A stretch of 64,000 nucleotides of DNA from the NCBI GenBank assembly GCA_016721005.1, contig JADKJM010000004.1, positions 372,001-436,000 of the forward strand, given 5' to 3'. Source of the DNA: Flavobacteriales bacterium (lineage in GTDB: Bacteria; Bacteroidota; Bacteroidia; Flavobacteriales_F; PHOS-HE28). A program made the position numbers and the translations under genes. Within the stretch, counting starts at the first letter, position 1. Every line of letters starts with the position of its first letter. Under the pieces are notes generated by a model. That model made no database searches. It saw only the letters and a program-made list of their open reading frames with translations, and was not told where the DNA came from. Positions 8,264 to 16,889 of the stretch are shown here, piece by piece.

Positions 8264-9753
8264 AGGCCGCGTGCGGGCTTCATTTTGAACCCGAATCCGG
8301 TCTCGCCTTTCGCATCAGCGGTCGCTTCGATCATCTCGATGCTCTCCTCGCGGTGTGCGGGCGGGATCACGAAACGCTCATTGAAGGTGGCCAATGAGGT
8401 CAGCCGGAAAATGGCGTCCGCTTCGCCGGGGTTGGTCCTGCCGATCTGTAGTGCTTCCTCCACTTCCTCCTTGGTCAGGTCGCCCACGGTGGCATCCCGG
8501 CGGTGGATCTTCACCGCGAGCAATTTGCGCAACACGTTCCTCACCTTCTCCTCATCACCGGCGGTGAAGAGGCTGGCGAGGTACTTCATGGGCAGGCGGG
8601 AGGTTTCCACCCCGCCCCACAAGGATTTGGTGGTGGAATCATACACGCCATCGCTATCCACACTGGCCATTGCGGGCAGCATGGGCGGCACGTAGAACAG
8701 GTTCGGGAGGGTGCGGTACTCCGGGTGCAAAGGCAGCGCGATACCCCACTCCTTCACGAATTGATACACCGGTGACAGTTGAGCGGAACGGATGGTGGAG
8801 TCCGCGATACCGTTGGCTTTCGCCGCTGCGATCACCTGGGGATCGTTCGGATCGAGGTAGATCGCCAACTGGCGGTCCACGAGTTCATTCTCCGGGCAGG
8901 AGGCCACGGCCTCGATCATGTCGGCATCGTAAAGCATCACGCCGAGGTAGCGGATGCGGCCCACGCAGGAGTGCATGCAGGCGGGCGCCTGTCCCGACTC
9001 AAGGCGCGGGTAGCACAGGATGCACTTCTCGGATTTGCCGGTGTTCCAATTGTAGTAGCTCTTCTTGTACGGGCAGGCTGTTACGCACATGCGCCATGCA
9101 CGGCAACGCTCCTGGTTGATCAGCACGATGCCGTCCTCACCACGCTTGTATAGGGCGCCGGAAGGGCAGGAACCCACGCAGGCCGGGTTGAGGCAATGGT
9201 TGCAGATGCGCGGCAGGTAGAACATCATCATCCGCTCCAACTGGAACAGGCTCTCCTGCTCGGCCGGTGAGAGCTCCTTGAAGTTCACATCCTTGCGGGC
9301 GTAGTCCTGTGATCCACCCAGATCATCGTCCCAGTTCGGCCCGGCCTTCACATCGATGTGCTCACCGGTCACCAAGGAAACGGGACGCGCCGTGGGCTGG
9401 TCATCACCCTCCGGTGCGGTGAACAGGTCCGAGTACTTGTAGGTCCACGGCTCGTAGTAGTCCTCCAGCACGGGCATGTTCGGGTTGTGGAAGATGTTCT
9501 TGAGTCCCTTCCACTTGCCGGCCCCGCGCAGCGATACGGAGTTGCCGTCCTTCACCCAGCCGCCCTTATAGACGTCCTGGTCCTCCCATTTGGTGGGGTA
9601 ACCTGTGCCGGGTTTGGTCTCCACGTTGTTCCACCACATGTATTCCGCACCCCGGCGATCGGTCCAGATGTTCTTGCAGGCGATCGAACAGGTATGGCAC
9701 CCGATACACTTATCGAGGTGGAACACCATTGAGATCTGTGATCTGACGTTCAT
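8260..9753 (-). CDS. narH: Respiratory nitrate reductase beta subunit (iron-sulfur)
   Basis: NarH (497 aa) relays electrons from NarI haems to NarG through one [3Fe-4S] and three [4Fe-4S] clusters. Four cysteine groups are visible: CIGCHTCSIAC at residues 16-26, CNHCLNPACVGSCP, CRAWRMCVTACP and CILCYPRLESGQAPAC. In CRAWRMC a Trp takes the place of one Cys, the family hallmark of the [3Fe-4S] centre. There is no export signal, so the subunit is cytoplasmic. The start at 9753 follows the narG stop by 20 bases, and the end overlaps narJ. Length is close to the usual 490-510. Confidence 0.95.
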   Translation of the reverse strand: MNVRSQISMVFHLDKCIGCHTCSIACKNIWTDRRGAEYMWWNNVETKPGTGYPTKWEDQDVYKGGWVKDGNSVSLRGAGKWKGLKNIFHNPNMPVLEDYYEPWTYKYSDLFTAPEGDDQPTARPVSLVTGEHIDVKAGPNWDDDLGGSQDYARKDVNFKELSPAEQESLFQLERMMMFYLPRICNHCLNPACVGSCPSGALYKRGEDGIVLINQERCRAWRMCVTACPYKKSYYNWNTGKSEKCILCYPRLESGQAPACMHSCVGRIRYLGVMLYDADMIEAVASCPENELVDRQLAIYLDPNDPQVIAAAKANGIADSTIRSAQLSPVYQFVKEWGIALPLHPEYRTLPNLFYVPPMLPAMASVDSDGVYDSTTKSLWGGVETSRLPMKYLASLFTAGDEEKVRNVLRKLLAVKIHRRDATVGDLTKEEVEEALQIGRTNPGEADAIFRLTSLATFNERFVIPPAHREESIEMIEATADAKGETGFGFKMKPARGL

Positions 9754-9773
9754 GGTCTTGGCTTTATCGTTGT

Positions 9774-12700
9774 TCAGAATACGACCTTGTCCATTTTGCG
9801 CACCAGCACGTGGGTGTCACGGTTGGCGCCTACCGGCCCCCAATAATTGAAGTGGTAGGAGAACTGGCCATAGCCCCCCATCAGCAGGTTGGGCTTCAGG
9901 TGTACGCGTGTGAAACTGTTGTGACCACCGGCCCGCCTGTTGCCCCGCACTTGGGACTTCGGCACCGAGTAGGTCCGCTCCGGTGAGTGGTACACGATGC
10001 ATACCCCGCGTGGGATCCGCGAGCTGACGCAGGACCTCGTGCAGTAGACCCCGTGGTCATTGTAGACCTCCACCCAGTCGTTGTCCTTGATGCCCAGTTC
10101 CTCCGCATCCTTCTCGTTGATCCAGCACGGTTCCATGCCGCGGGAGAGGGTGAGCATCCGCAACGTATCCCCGTAGGTGGAGTGGATGTGCCACTTGCCG
10201 TGCGGTGTGAGGCAGTTGAGCATCTTGGCCTTGCCGTCGTTCACCGTCTTGCGCAGGTCGCCATAGACCTGTGGTGTGGGAGAGGGCTTGTAGGTGGTGA
10301 AGTGCTCACCGAACATGATGTAGCCATCATGGTCCAAGTAGGTGTGCTGCCGCCCGGTCATCGTGCGCCATGGCATCAAGCGGTCCACGTTGTAGGTGTA
10401 CGCGGCGTAGGCACGGCCTTCGTTCATGAGGCCGGACCACAACGGTGAGGTGTTGTACCGACGGGGCTGGGCCTGTAGGTCCTTGTAATCGATCCGCACG
10501 TCCTTGCTGCCTTCGCCCAGATCGGCCAGCACCATGCCGGCTTTCACCTCCATGTTCTTGTAGGCGCGGTCGTTCAGCATCCCGTTGGTGAGGGTGGAGA
10601 GCTTCAACACGGCGTTCACGGCCTCCACATCCTCCTTCAAGGAAGGCAGGTCATGGCCGTCGATCCGCTGCACATGCCGCTTGTCCTCCTTCATCTCCGC
10701 ATACACGTCATCGGCCATGTACGAGTTGCCGTGCGCGCCCAGCGACTTGGTCTTCATGTTCCCGCCGAGCGAGATGTACTTGTCGTAGATCTTGGTGTAG
10801 TCCCGCTCCACGGTAACGATCTTGTGCATCGTCTTGCCGGGGATGGGTTCGCATTCGCCCTTGCTCCAGTCCTGGATGTTGGTCTGCGTGATCTCGTCCG
10901 CACTGTCATGTTGCAGCGGCACGTTCACGATGTCCGTCAGGGGCGTTGGCAGGTGGTGCTTGGCCATTTCGCTCACCTTCTGCGCGATGATCTGGAAGAT
11001 CTGCCAGTCCGTCTTCGCTTCCCACACCGGTGGCACCGCCTCGGAGAGCGGGTGGATGAAGGAGTGCATGTCCGTGCTGTTGATGTCCGCCTTCTCATAC
11101 CAGGAGGCGGTGGACAGCACGATGTCCGAATACAGCGCGGAGGTGTCCATCCGGAAGTTGATGTCCACTACCAGGTCCATCTTGCCCGATGGGGACTTGT
11201 CGCGGTACACGATGTCCTTGACCATAGGGCCCGCGACCTCATCAGCAATGTCGTTGTGGTGCGTGCCGAGGTAATGGTTCAGCATGTACTCATGGCCCTT
11301 GGCGCTTGACATCAGAGCGTTGCCGCGCCAGATGAACCAGTTGCGGGGGAAGTTCACCGGATCGTCCGGGTCGGCCACGGAATGCAGCAGATCCCCGGAC
11401 TTCAGGCGGGCTACTACATGGTCCGCGATCTCCTTGTCCGATGTCGCACCGGCGGCCTTGGCCTCCTTGGCGATCTCCAGATTGCTCTTGTTGTATTGCG
11501 GGTAGAAGGGCATCCATCCGTTGCGCACGGACTTCACGATCCAGTCCGCAGAGTGCATCCGCGCCAACGGGTTGGCATCATCGGGGATGCTGTTGTAATC
11601 GGCCTGGCAGCCATCATAACGCCATTGGCTGGAATTGATGTAGTGCCAGATGGGCCCTTGTTGAAGCCTGTTGGCACCGACCCAGTCCTTGGCCGCCATG
11701 ATGGTGCCCCACGAATCCACGGGCGCCAGTTTCTCCTGACCCACGTAGTGGTTCATGCCACCACCGTTCTTTCCGTTGCATCCGGTGAGCATCTGCGCCA
11801 TGATGGACGCGCGGTACATAAGGTTGCCATGGAACCAGTGGTTGATGGCCGCACCTACGATCACCATGCACTTGCCCTCGGTGGCCTCGGCGGTGGAGGC
11901 CCACTCACGGGCGAACTTGATCACCGTCTTCTTGCCGATGCCGGTGAAGATCTCCTGCCATGCGGGCGTGTAGGCCTGCTCCTTGTCGTCGTAATCCTTC
12001 GGGTATTCGCCTGCAAGACCGCGGCCCACGCCGTACTGGCCCATGGTGAGGTCGTAGATCGTGGCGACGGGGATGCGCTTTCCATCCGCACCGGTGAGGT
12101 ATTTCACCGGGATGCCGCGGAGGACCTTCTTCTTCAGGCCGTATTCCACGAACTCCACTTGGAGCACTTCCTCGGATTTCTCCAGGAAGGTCAACTCGGG
12201 ATCGTACGGCTTGCTGTCCGGACCGTTCTCGTACTTCAGGTTCCAGTTGCCCGGCTCCTTGTCCCAACGGTAGCCCATGGTGCCCTTGGGGGTCACCGGC
12301 TGGCCGGTCTCTGAATCGAGGCAGAGGAACTTCCAGTCGCCGTTGCTGATGTCCTTGAACTTCTCCAAGCGGTTGGCACGCACCATCTTCATGGGCTTGA
12401 AGTGCGAACCGTTGGGTTCGAGTTCCACCAGGAAGGGGCAGTCCGTGTAGCGCTTCACATACTCATGGAAGTAGGGCGTGCGCTTGTCCGAGTGCCACTC
12501 CTTCAGGATCACGTGGGTGACGGCCATCCAGAACGCGCCATCACTGCCGGCGTGGCAGGGGATCCACTGGTCGGCGTGCTTGGCCACCATGCTGAAGTCC
12601 GGCGACATCACCACGGTCTTCGTGCCGTTGTGCCGTGCCTCGGAGAAGAAGTGGATATCGGGCGTGCGGGTCATGCCGAGGTTGGCGCCCATGCTCACGC

Positions 12701-13400
12701 AGAACTTCGAGTTGAACCAATCGGCGCTTTCACAGACATCGGTCTGTTCGCCCCACACTTCGGGGAACGCGCACGGCAGGTCGCAGTACCAATCGTAGAA
12801 GCTGAGGTTCACACCGCCCATGAGCTGCAGGTAGCGTGCGCCGGAAGCGTAGCTCATCATGGACATGGCCGGGATCGGCGAGAAGCCGATGATCCGGTCC
12901 GGTCCGTACTTCTGTACGGTGTGGATGTTGGCCGCAGCGATGAGCTCGAGCACTTCGTCCCAATGCGCCCGGCGGAAACCGCCCTTGCCACGGGCGCGTT
13001 GATAGCGTTGGCGCTTCACCGGATCGTTCTGGATGTTCGCCCACGCCTGCACGGGATCATTTCCCGTCAGTTCCTTCTCCTTGCGGAAGAGGTCCATCAA
13101 CGCACCGCGCATCAACGGATACTTCACGCGGATGGGGCTGTACAGGTACCAGGAGTAGGAGATACCCCGTTGGCAACCGCGTGGTTCGTAGGGCGGCAAG
13201 CCCTCCTCCAGAAGCGGGTAATCAAGGGCCTGCATCTCCCACACGACGATGCCGTCCTTCACGTGGATGTTCCAGGAACATCCGCCGGTGCAGTTCACGC
13301 CGTGGGTGCTGCGCACCACCTTGTCATACTGCCAGCGGTTGCGGTAGAACTCCTCCCACTGTCGGGACTTGGGCGAAATGATGTCTTCTATCCAGCTCAT
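9774..13400 (-). CDS. narG: Respiratory nitrate reductase alpha (catalytic) subunit
   Basis: NarG (1208 aa) reduces nitrate to nitrite at a bis-MGD molybdenum site. The N-terminus binds the FS0 cluster through His33, Cys37, Cys41 and Cys76 (HGVNCTGGC and RGCQRG), the His ligand being typical of NarG. The molybdenum-binding Asp region is seen in YDWYCDLPCAFPEVWGEQTD. No twin-arginine signal is present, only a short N-terminal segment (SPKSRQWEEFYRNRWQYDKVVRSTHG), so a cytoplasm-facing enzyme is expected. It lies 17 bases downstream of the diheme cytochrome gene and 20 bases upstream of narH. The 3.6-kb frame is unbroken, in contrast to the genes at the right of the window. Confidence 0.96.
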   Translation of the reverse strand: MSWIEDIISPKSRQWEEFYRNRWQYDKVVRSTHGVNCTGGCSWNIHVKDGIVVWEMQALDYPLLEEGLPPYEPRGCQRGISYSWYLYSPIRVKYPLMRGALMDLFRKEKELTGNDPVQAWANIQNDPVKRQRYQRARGKGGFRRAHWDEVLELIAAANIHTVQKYGPDRIIGFSPIPAMSMMSYASGARYLQLMGGVNLSFYDWYCDLPCAFPEVWGEQTDVCESADWFNSKFCVSMGANLGMTRTPDIHFFSEARHNGTKTVVMSPDFSMVAKHADQWIPCHAGSDGAFWMAVTHVILKEWHSDKRTPYFHEYVKRYTDCPFLVELEPNGSHFKPMKMVRANRLEKFKDISNGDWKFLCLDSETGQPVTPKGTMGYRWDKEPGNWNLKYENGPDSKPYDPELTFLEKSEEVLQVEFVEYGLKKKVLRGIPVKYLTGADGKRIPVATIYDLTMGQYGVGRGLAGEYPKDYDDKEQAYTPAWQEIFTGIGKKTVIKFAREWASTAEATEGKCMVIVGAAINHWFHGNLMYRASIMAQMLTGCNGKNGGGMNHYVGQEKLAPVDSWGTIMAAKDWVGANRLQQGPIWHYINSSQWRYDGCQADYNSIPDDANPLARMHSADWIVKSVRNGWMPFYPQYNKSNLEIAKEAKAAGATSDKEIADHVVARLKSGDLLHSVADPDDPVNFPRNWFIWRGNALMSSAKGHEYMLNHYLGTHHNDIADEVAGPMVKDIVYRDKSPSGKMDLVVDINFRMDTSALYSDIVLSTASWYEKADINSTDMHSFIHPLSEAVPPVWEAKTDWQIFQIIAQKVSEMAKHHLPTPLTDIVNVPLQHDSADEITQTNIQDWSKGECEPIPGKTMHKIVTVERDYTKIYDKYISLGGNMKTKSLGAHGNSYMADDVYAEMKEDKRHVQRIDGHDLPSLKEDVEAVNAVLKLSTLTNGMLNDRAYKNMEVKAGMVLADLGEGSKDVRIDYKDLQAQPRRYNTSPLWSGLMNEGRAYAAYTYNVDRLMPWRTMTGRQHTYLDHDGYIMFGEHFTTYKPSPTPQVYGDLRKTVNDGKAKMLNCLTPHGKWHIHSTYGDTLRMLTLSRGMEPCWINEKDAEELGIKDNDWVEVYNDHGVYCTRSCVSSRIPRGVCIVYHSPERTYSVPKSQVRGNRRAGGHNSFTRVHLKPNLLMGGYGQFSYHFNYWGPVGANRDTHVLVRKMDKVVF

Positions 13401-13416
13401 GGTGTTCCGTTTTTCT

Positions 13417-14262
13417 TCAGATGGATCGCAGTTGCCGATCGTAGATGTCGTGTTTCACTCCTTTCTTCATGCGCCCACGCCAGTGGAAGCCGATCAACGC
13501 CAGCAGCGCGATCAACCCACCGCCTCCGTATACCATGAAGGGCATGTACGCCGACTTCGGGGCCTGTTGTGCGCTCACCTTATCCGCATTCTCCAAGAAG
13601 GCCACCAGCGAATGGATCTCGACCTCGGTGAGCGGCGAGTTGGCATAGGTGGTGGCCATGGCCGGGAAGGGTGGTGCACCCAGGATGCCGGCCACACCGG
13701 CATTCCCCATGCGCCCGAACACACCGGTGAGGTCCTTCGCGAACCCACCGCCCAACATCACTTGGTCATTGGTCACATTGTGGCAGGAGATGCATGCGGC
13801 ACCCCTGTTCGCAAAGCGTGTACGACCAACGAACAAGGCTTGGCCCGTTTCGCGGTCCGCATCCGTGTACTCCACAGGCACTTCCGCTGTAGCGGCTACT
13901 TCGGTGGTCCCGGCCGGTGCCGTTGCGCTGAAGGTCTGGAAATAGGCGATGATCTGGTCCACATCCCCAGCGCTGAGACTCTGGTCGGGCATGATCATGC
14001 CGTTGAACTCAGTGGATAGGGCCACCGCATCCGCATCACCGGACTTGATCACGGTCTGTGAGGACTTGACGAAAGCGTGGATCCACTCCTTCGTTCGCCG
14101 CTCGGTGACACCGGTAAGATCCGGCCCCACCAACCGACGGCCCATTTGGTGACAGGCTGAACAGGTCTGTTTGAACAACTGTTCGCCATTCTGTGCCGCT
14201 GCAGGGAGATGGACGAGCGGTGTGATCAGAAGGAACCCAAGGATCTTGGTCAGGTGTCGCAT
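13417..14262 (-). CDS. Diheme cytochrome c, first gene of the nar operon (NarC-like)
   Basis: A 281-residue exported cytochrome starting at ATG 14262 with signal peptide MRHLTKILGFLLITPLVHLPAAA. Two class I haem domains follow: CSACH at 34-38 and a second, CISCH, near 175. Each has a downstream Met ligand candidate (GMIMPDQSLSAGD and FPAMATTYANSPLTE). A C-terminal membrane helix (FMVYGGGGLIALLALIGFHW) anchors it in the inner membrane facing the periplasm. Position directly before narG resembles Thermus narC, where a diheme cytochrome is part of the Nar complex. It may carry electrons to or from NarI; that role is inference. A longer start at 14310 exists but would bury the signal peptide. Confidence 0.88.
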   Translation of the reverse strand: MRHLTKILGFLLITPLVHLPAAAQNGEQLFKQTCSACHQMGRRLVGPDLTGVTERRTKEWIHAFVKSSQTVIKSGDADAVALSTEFNGMIMPDQSLSAGDVDQIIAYFQTFSATAPAGTTEVAATAEVPVEYTDADRETGQALFVGRTRFANRGAACISCHNVTNDQVMLGGGFAKDLTGVFGRMGNAGVAGILGAPPFPAMATTYANSPLTEVEIHSLVAFLENADKVSAQQAPKSAYMPFMVYGGGGLIALLALIGFHWRGRMKKGVKHDIYDRQLRSI

Positions 14263-14607
14263 TAGTGGAAATGATTGGTGGTCGGTTGCACGGTGCATTC
14301 GGGTCTTCACGGTGACAATGTTCAGGGGTGTGAGGCAATGCGAATATGACAGGCGTCATATTGTAATTTGAAAGTGATGGTGGATCATGATGGAGGATCA
14401 CGGCGGATCGGATCTCCCTGCTTAGGGACGCGGCCGTGGACCGTCCGATCCGGATGCGGTGCAGCGATCCCGGGATCCGCTTGAAAGCTTGAACCCATGC
14501 GGCATGTGTGCGGATCATCCGTGATGGAGGAATACCTTCCTGCCTGACCAACCTCAGGGAATACCGCGACCCCTGAAGCTAGATTGCGCCGTTATTCCCG
14601 ATCGGCC
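14263..14607. promoter_or_regulatory. Divergent intergenic region between nar and molybdenum-cofactor operons
   Basis: The 345-bp gap separates the leftward nar operon (start 14262) from the rightward ModE-like regulator (start 14608), so it must hold both promoters. Besides the palindrome at 14343-14362 it contains several GGATC/GATCC repeats, including GATCCCGGGATC at about 14467-14478. No gene is supported. Confidence 0.65.
14343..14362. promoter_or_regulatory. Perfect 20-bp palindrome, candidate Crp/Fnr-type operator for nar
   Basis: The arms AATATGAC and GTCATATT flank a 4-bp spacer (AGGC). The half-site TGAC and the 4-bp spacing match the Crp/Fnr/DNR operator architecture (TTGAC-N4-GTCAA-like). 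It is centred about 90 bp upstream of the cytochrome-narGHJI start codon. The Crp/Fnr regulator at 5820-6503 is the obvious candidate ligand. Confidence 0.6.
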
Positions 14608-14970
14608 ATGACGCCCCCTCGTAAAGCATCCGCATCGACCTATGCCGTCATGGGCAGCATTTGGATCGTCCGTGATGGCCAAGCCTTCCTCGGTAGGGGC
14701 AGGGTGGCCTTGCTCGAGGAGATCGATTCCACGGGGTCCATCAGCGAAGCTGCCAGGCACATGGGCATGTCCTATAAGAAAGCGTGGAGGTTGGTGGAAG
14801 CCATGAACACGTTGGCGGCGGTCCCCCTTGTGGTCCGCACCAGTGGAGGATCCGGCGGTGGTGGCACGACGCTTACGGACAAAGGCCGACAACTTGTTCA
14901 TTCGTTCCGCTCGATCGAGAGCGAGTACCGGGTCTTTCTCGATGATGTCCTGCTTCGGAACAAGTTGTAA
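14608..14970 (+). CDS. ModE-type winged-helix regulator (DNA-binding domain only)
   Basis: A 120-residue protein with the ModE/LysR-like N-terminal winged helix: GSIWIVRDGQAFLGRGRVALLEEIDSTGSISEAARHMGMSYKKAWRLVEAMN. The helix-turn-helix is SISEAARHMGMSYKKAWRLV. A Gly-rich wing (TSGGSGGGGTTLTDKGRQL) follows. The two molybdate-binding Mop domains of E. coli ModE are missing, as in short ModE-like proteins next to molybdenum genes. It leads the molybdenum-cofactor operon and stands divergent to narG, so it may tune cofactor or nitrate reductase expression. The start at 14608 is chosen because upstream codons lack family resemblance. Confidence 0.85.
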   Translation: MTPPRKASASTYAVMGSIWIVRDGQAFLGRGRVALLEEIDSTGSISEAARHMGMSYKKAWRLVEAMNTLAAVPLVVRTSGGSGGGGTTLTDKGRQLVHSFRSIESEYRVFLDDVLLRNKL

Positions 14971-15028
14971 GAACGAAATGGAACCGAGGATCATGCACCA
15001 GGGATCACAACCACCCGTACGACAGGAA

Positions 15029-15283
15029 ATGCACACGACCGACACGACCATCACAGTGCGCTACTTCGGCCTGCTTGCGGAACACATCGGCATTGGTGAA
15101 GAGCGCTTGCAATTCCCCACAGGCACCACGGTGCAACAAGTTCGCGGATCGCTCTGCGAACGGCACCCCGCGCTTCGCAACCTCAAGTATCGCATCGCGG
15201 TGGATACATCTCTGCCCGCTGATGGCGCGATCATCGATGGCTGTGCTGAACTTGCCCTGTTGCCGCCCTTCGCTGGTGGTTGA
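15029..15283 (+). CDS. moaD: Molybdopterin synthase small subunit (MoaD)
   Basis: An 84-residue beta-grasp (ubiquitin-like) protein that carries the sulfur for molybdopterin dithiolene formation as a C-terminal thiocarboxylate. It begins ITVRYFGLLAEHIG, contains the TVQQVRGSLCERHPAL helix, and ends in the required Gly-Gly (LLPPFAGG). The ATG at 15029 has an AGGAA-like ribosome site just upstream. MoeB, encoded 12 bases downstream, would adenylate the terminal glycine, and MoaE is the large subunit. ThiS is the alternative by fold, but the context is molybdenum. Confidence 0.9.
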   Translation: MHTTDTTITVRYFGLLAEHIGIGEERLQFPTGTTVQQVRGSLCERHPALRNLKYRIAVDTSLPADGAIIDGCAELALLPPFAGG

Positions 15284-15295
15284 AGAACGAAGAGA

Positions 15296-16387
15296 ATGGG
15301 ACGCTACGATCGACAGATCACACTTGAACAAGTTGGACTTGGAGGGCAGGCACGCCTTCAGCATGCCGCCGTGCTCGTGGTGGGCGCCGGTGGTTTGGGC
15401 TGCCCCGCGCTACAGTATTTGGTGGCTGCCGGTGTGGGCCGCATCGGGATCATGGATGGCGACACCGTGGCGATCACCAACCTGCATCGCCAAACATTGT
15501 TCAACGCTGGCGATGTGGGGCGCAAGAAGGCGGTCGTAGCGGTGGAACGCTTGAACGCACAGAACCCCGATCCGGAACTACTCGCTCTTCCTTTTCATCT
15601 TTCCACGGCCAACGCGCTCGATACCATCAGCGGCTACGACCTGGTGTTGGACTGCACCGACGATATCCCGACACGCTATCTAGTGAACGACGTGTGCGTC
15701 CAAGCGGGCAAGCCCTTCATTCACGGGTCCATCCATCGCTTCGAAGGACAGGTCTCCGTGTTCAATCACCTGAACGGGCCTACTTACAGATGCCTCTTTC
15801 CTGATCAGCCGGAGCGCGACCAAGTGCCGAGCTGTGCGGCAACGGGCGTGCTCGGTGTGGTGCCCGGAACGATCGGATGCATGCAGGCCACCGAAGCGCT
15901 CAAGGTGATCCTTGGGATGCAAGGGGTGCTCAGTGGCAAGCTCTTGATCCAGGACTTCATCAGCCAGACCCTGCGCGCCATCTCCTTCCAGCGGGATCCG
16001 GCACAAGTATGCGTTGCCATGCAACGCGATATTTCTGCGGAGCAAGATGAACGACGCGCATGCGCCACCCAGGAACACGACGGCATCTCTGGTGAAGAAT
16101 TGCAGCACGCCTTGGACCGCAACGAACGTTGGCAGTTCCTTGATGTGCGCGAGCTGCACGAGGAGCCGCAAGTGGATCGTCTCCAAGGCCATCGCATTCC
16201 TCTGCACGAATTGTCGACCCGCATCGGGGAACTCGATCTTGCGCTGCCCACCTTGGTCTATTGCCAAAGCGGTGTGCGCAGCAAACTGGCGGTGAAGCTG
16301 CTCCGGGAGCACGGCGTGGCCGAAGTATCTTCTCTTGAAGGTGGTGTGCTCGCCTGGATCACTGAAGTGAATGAACTGAACACGTGA
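15296..16387 (+). CDS. moeB: MoaD-adenylating enzyme with C-terminal rhodanese domain (MoeB/MOCS3-like)
   Basis: A 363-residue fusion. The N-terminal E1-like domain (1-240) has the nucleotide motif VVGAGGLGCPALQYL, DGDTVAITNLHRQ and DCTDDIPTRYLVND, and adenylates the MoaD C-terminus. The C-terminal rhodanese domain (about 265-360) contains the catalytic loop YCQSGVRS and would deliver the persulfide sulfur, as in eukaryotic MOCS3. The zinc-binding CxxC pairs of E. coli MoeB are not evident; one Cys lies in RCLFPDQ and one in SCAATGVLGVVPG. It lies between moaD and moaE, three bases before moaE. It could also serve ThiS. Confidence 0.9.
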   Translation: MGRYDRQITLEQVGLGGQARLQHAAVLVVGAGGLGCPALQYLVAAGVGRIGIMDGDTVAITNLHRQTLFNAGDVGRKKAVVAVERLNAQNPDPELLALPFHLSTANALDTISGYDLVLDCTDDIPTRYLVNDVCVQAGKPFIHGSIHRFEGQVSVFNHLNGPTYRCLFPDQPERDQVPSCAATGVLGVVPGTIGCMQATEALKVILGMQGVLSGKLLIQDFISQTLRAISFQRDPAQVCVAMQRDISAEQDERRACATQEHDGISGEELQHALDRNERWQFLDVRELHEEPQVDRLQGHRIPLHELSTRIGELDLALPTLVYCQSGVRSKLAVKLLREHGVAEVSSLEGGVLAWITEVNELNT

Positions 16388-16390
16388 AGC

Positions 16391-16846
16391 ATGTCAACGA
16401 CTGAAAAGACCACCAAGCTGAAGAACATCTTCATCGATGGAGCGATCACACCCGAGCGCATTGCGACGTCCATCGCCAACCACCAGACGAAGACCGGGAT
16501 CGGCGCGCACGACATCTTTCTAGGGCAGGTGCGTGCGGACACCATCGGCACATCCACTGTATCGGCGATCGACTACACGGCCCACACGGAAATGGCCAAC
16601 ACGGAAATGCAGAAGATCCGTGAAGAAGCGTTCTCGCGTTTCGACCTCACCTGCATGCACGTGTACCACAGCCTCGGTGCGGTGAGCGCTGGCGGGATCT
16701 GCTTGTTCGTGTTCGTGTCATCGCCACACCGACAGGCCGCTTTCGATGCATGCAGGTACGTGGTCGAGAACATCAAGGAACGCCTGCCCGTCTTCGGCAA
16801 GGAGTTGTTCGCGGGAGGAGGACACCAGTGGAAGGAGAACCGGTGA
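16391..16846 (+). CDS. moaE: Molybdopterin synthase large subunit (MoaE)
   Basis: A 151-residue protein with the MoaE pattern: GAHDIFLGQVRADTIG, IDYTAHTEMANTEMQKIREEA, MHVYHSLGAVSAGGICLFVFVSSPHRQAAFDACRYVVENIKERLPVFGKEL. The catalytic-site Lys region of the family is represented by IKERLPVFGKE and WKEN near the C-terminus. Together with MoaD it converts cyclic pyranopterin monophosphate to molybdopterin. It sits three bases after moeB, in one operon. Confidence 0.92.
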   Translation: MSTTEKTTKLKNIFIDGAITPERIATSIANHQTKTGIGAHDIFLGQVRADTIGTSTVSAIDYTAHTEMANTEMQKIREEAFSRFDLTCMHVYHSLGAVSAGGICLFVFVSSPHRQAAFDACRYVVENIKERLPVFGKELFAGGGHQWKENR

Positions 16847-16889
16847 GTGTGAGGAAAGGATACACCATTACGAGCGGGAACGAGCACCC

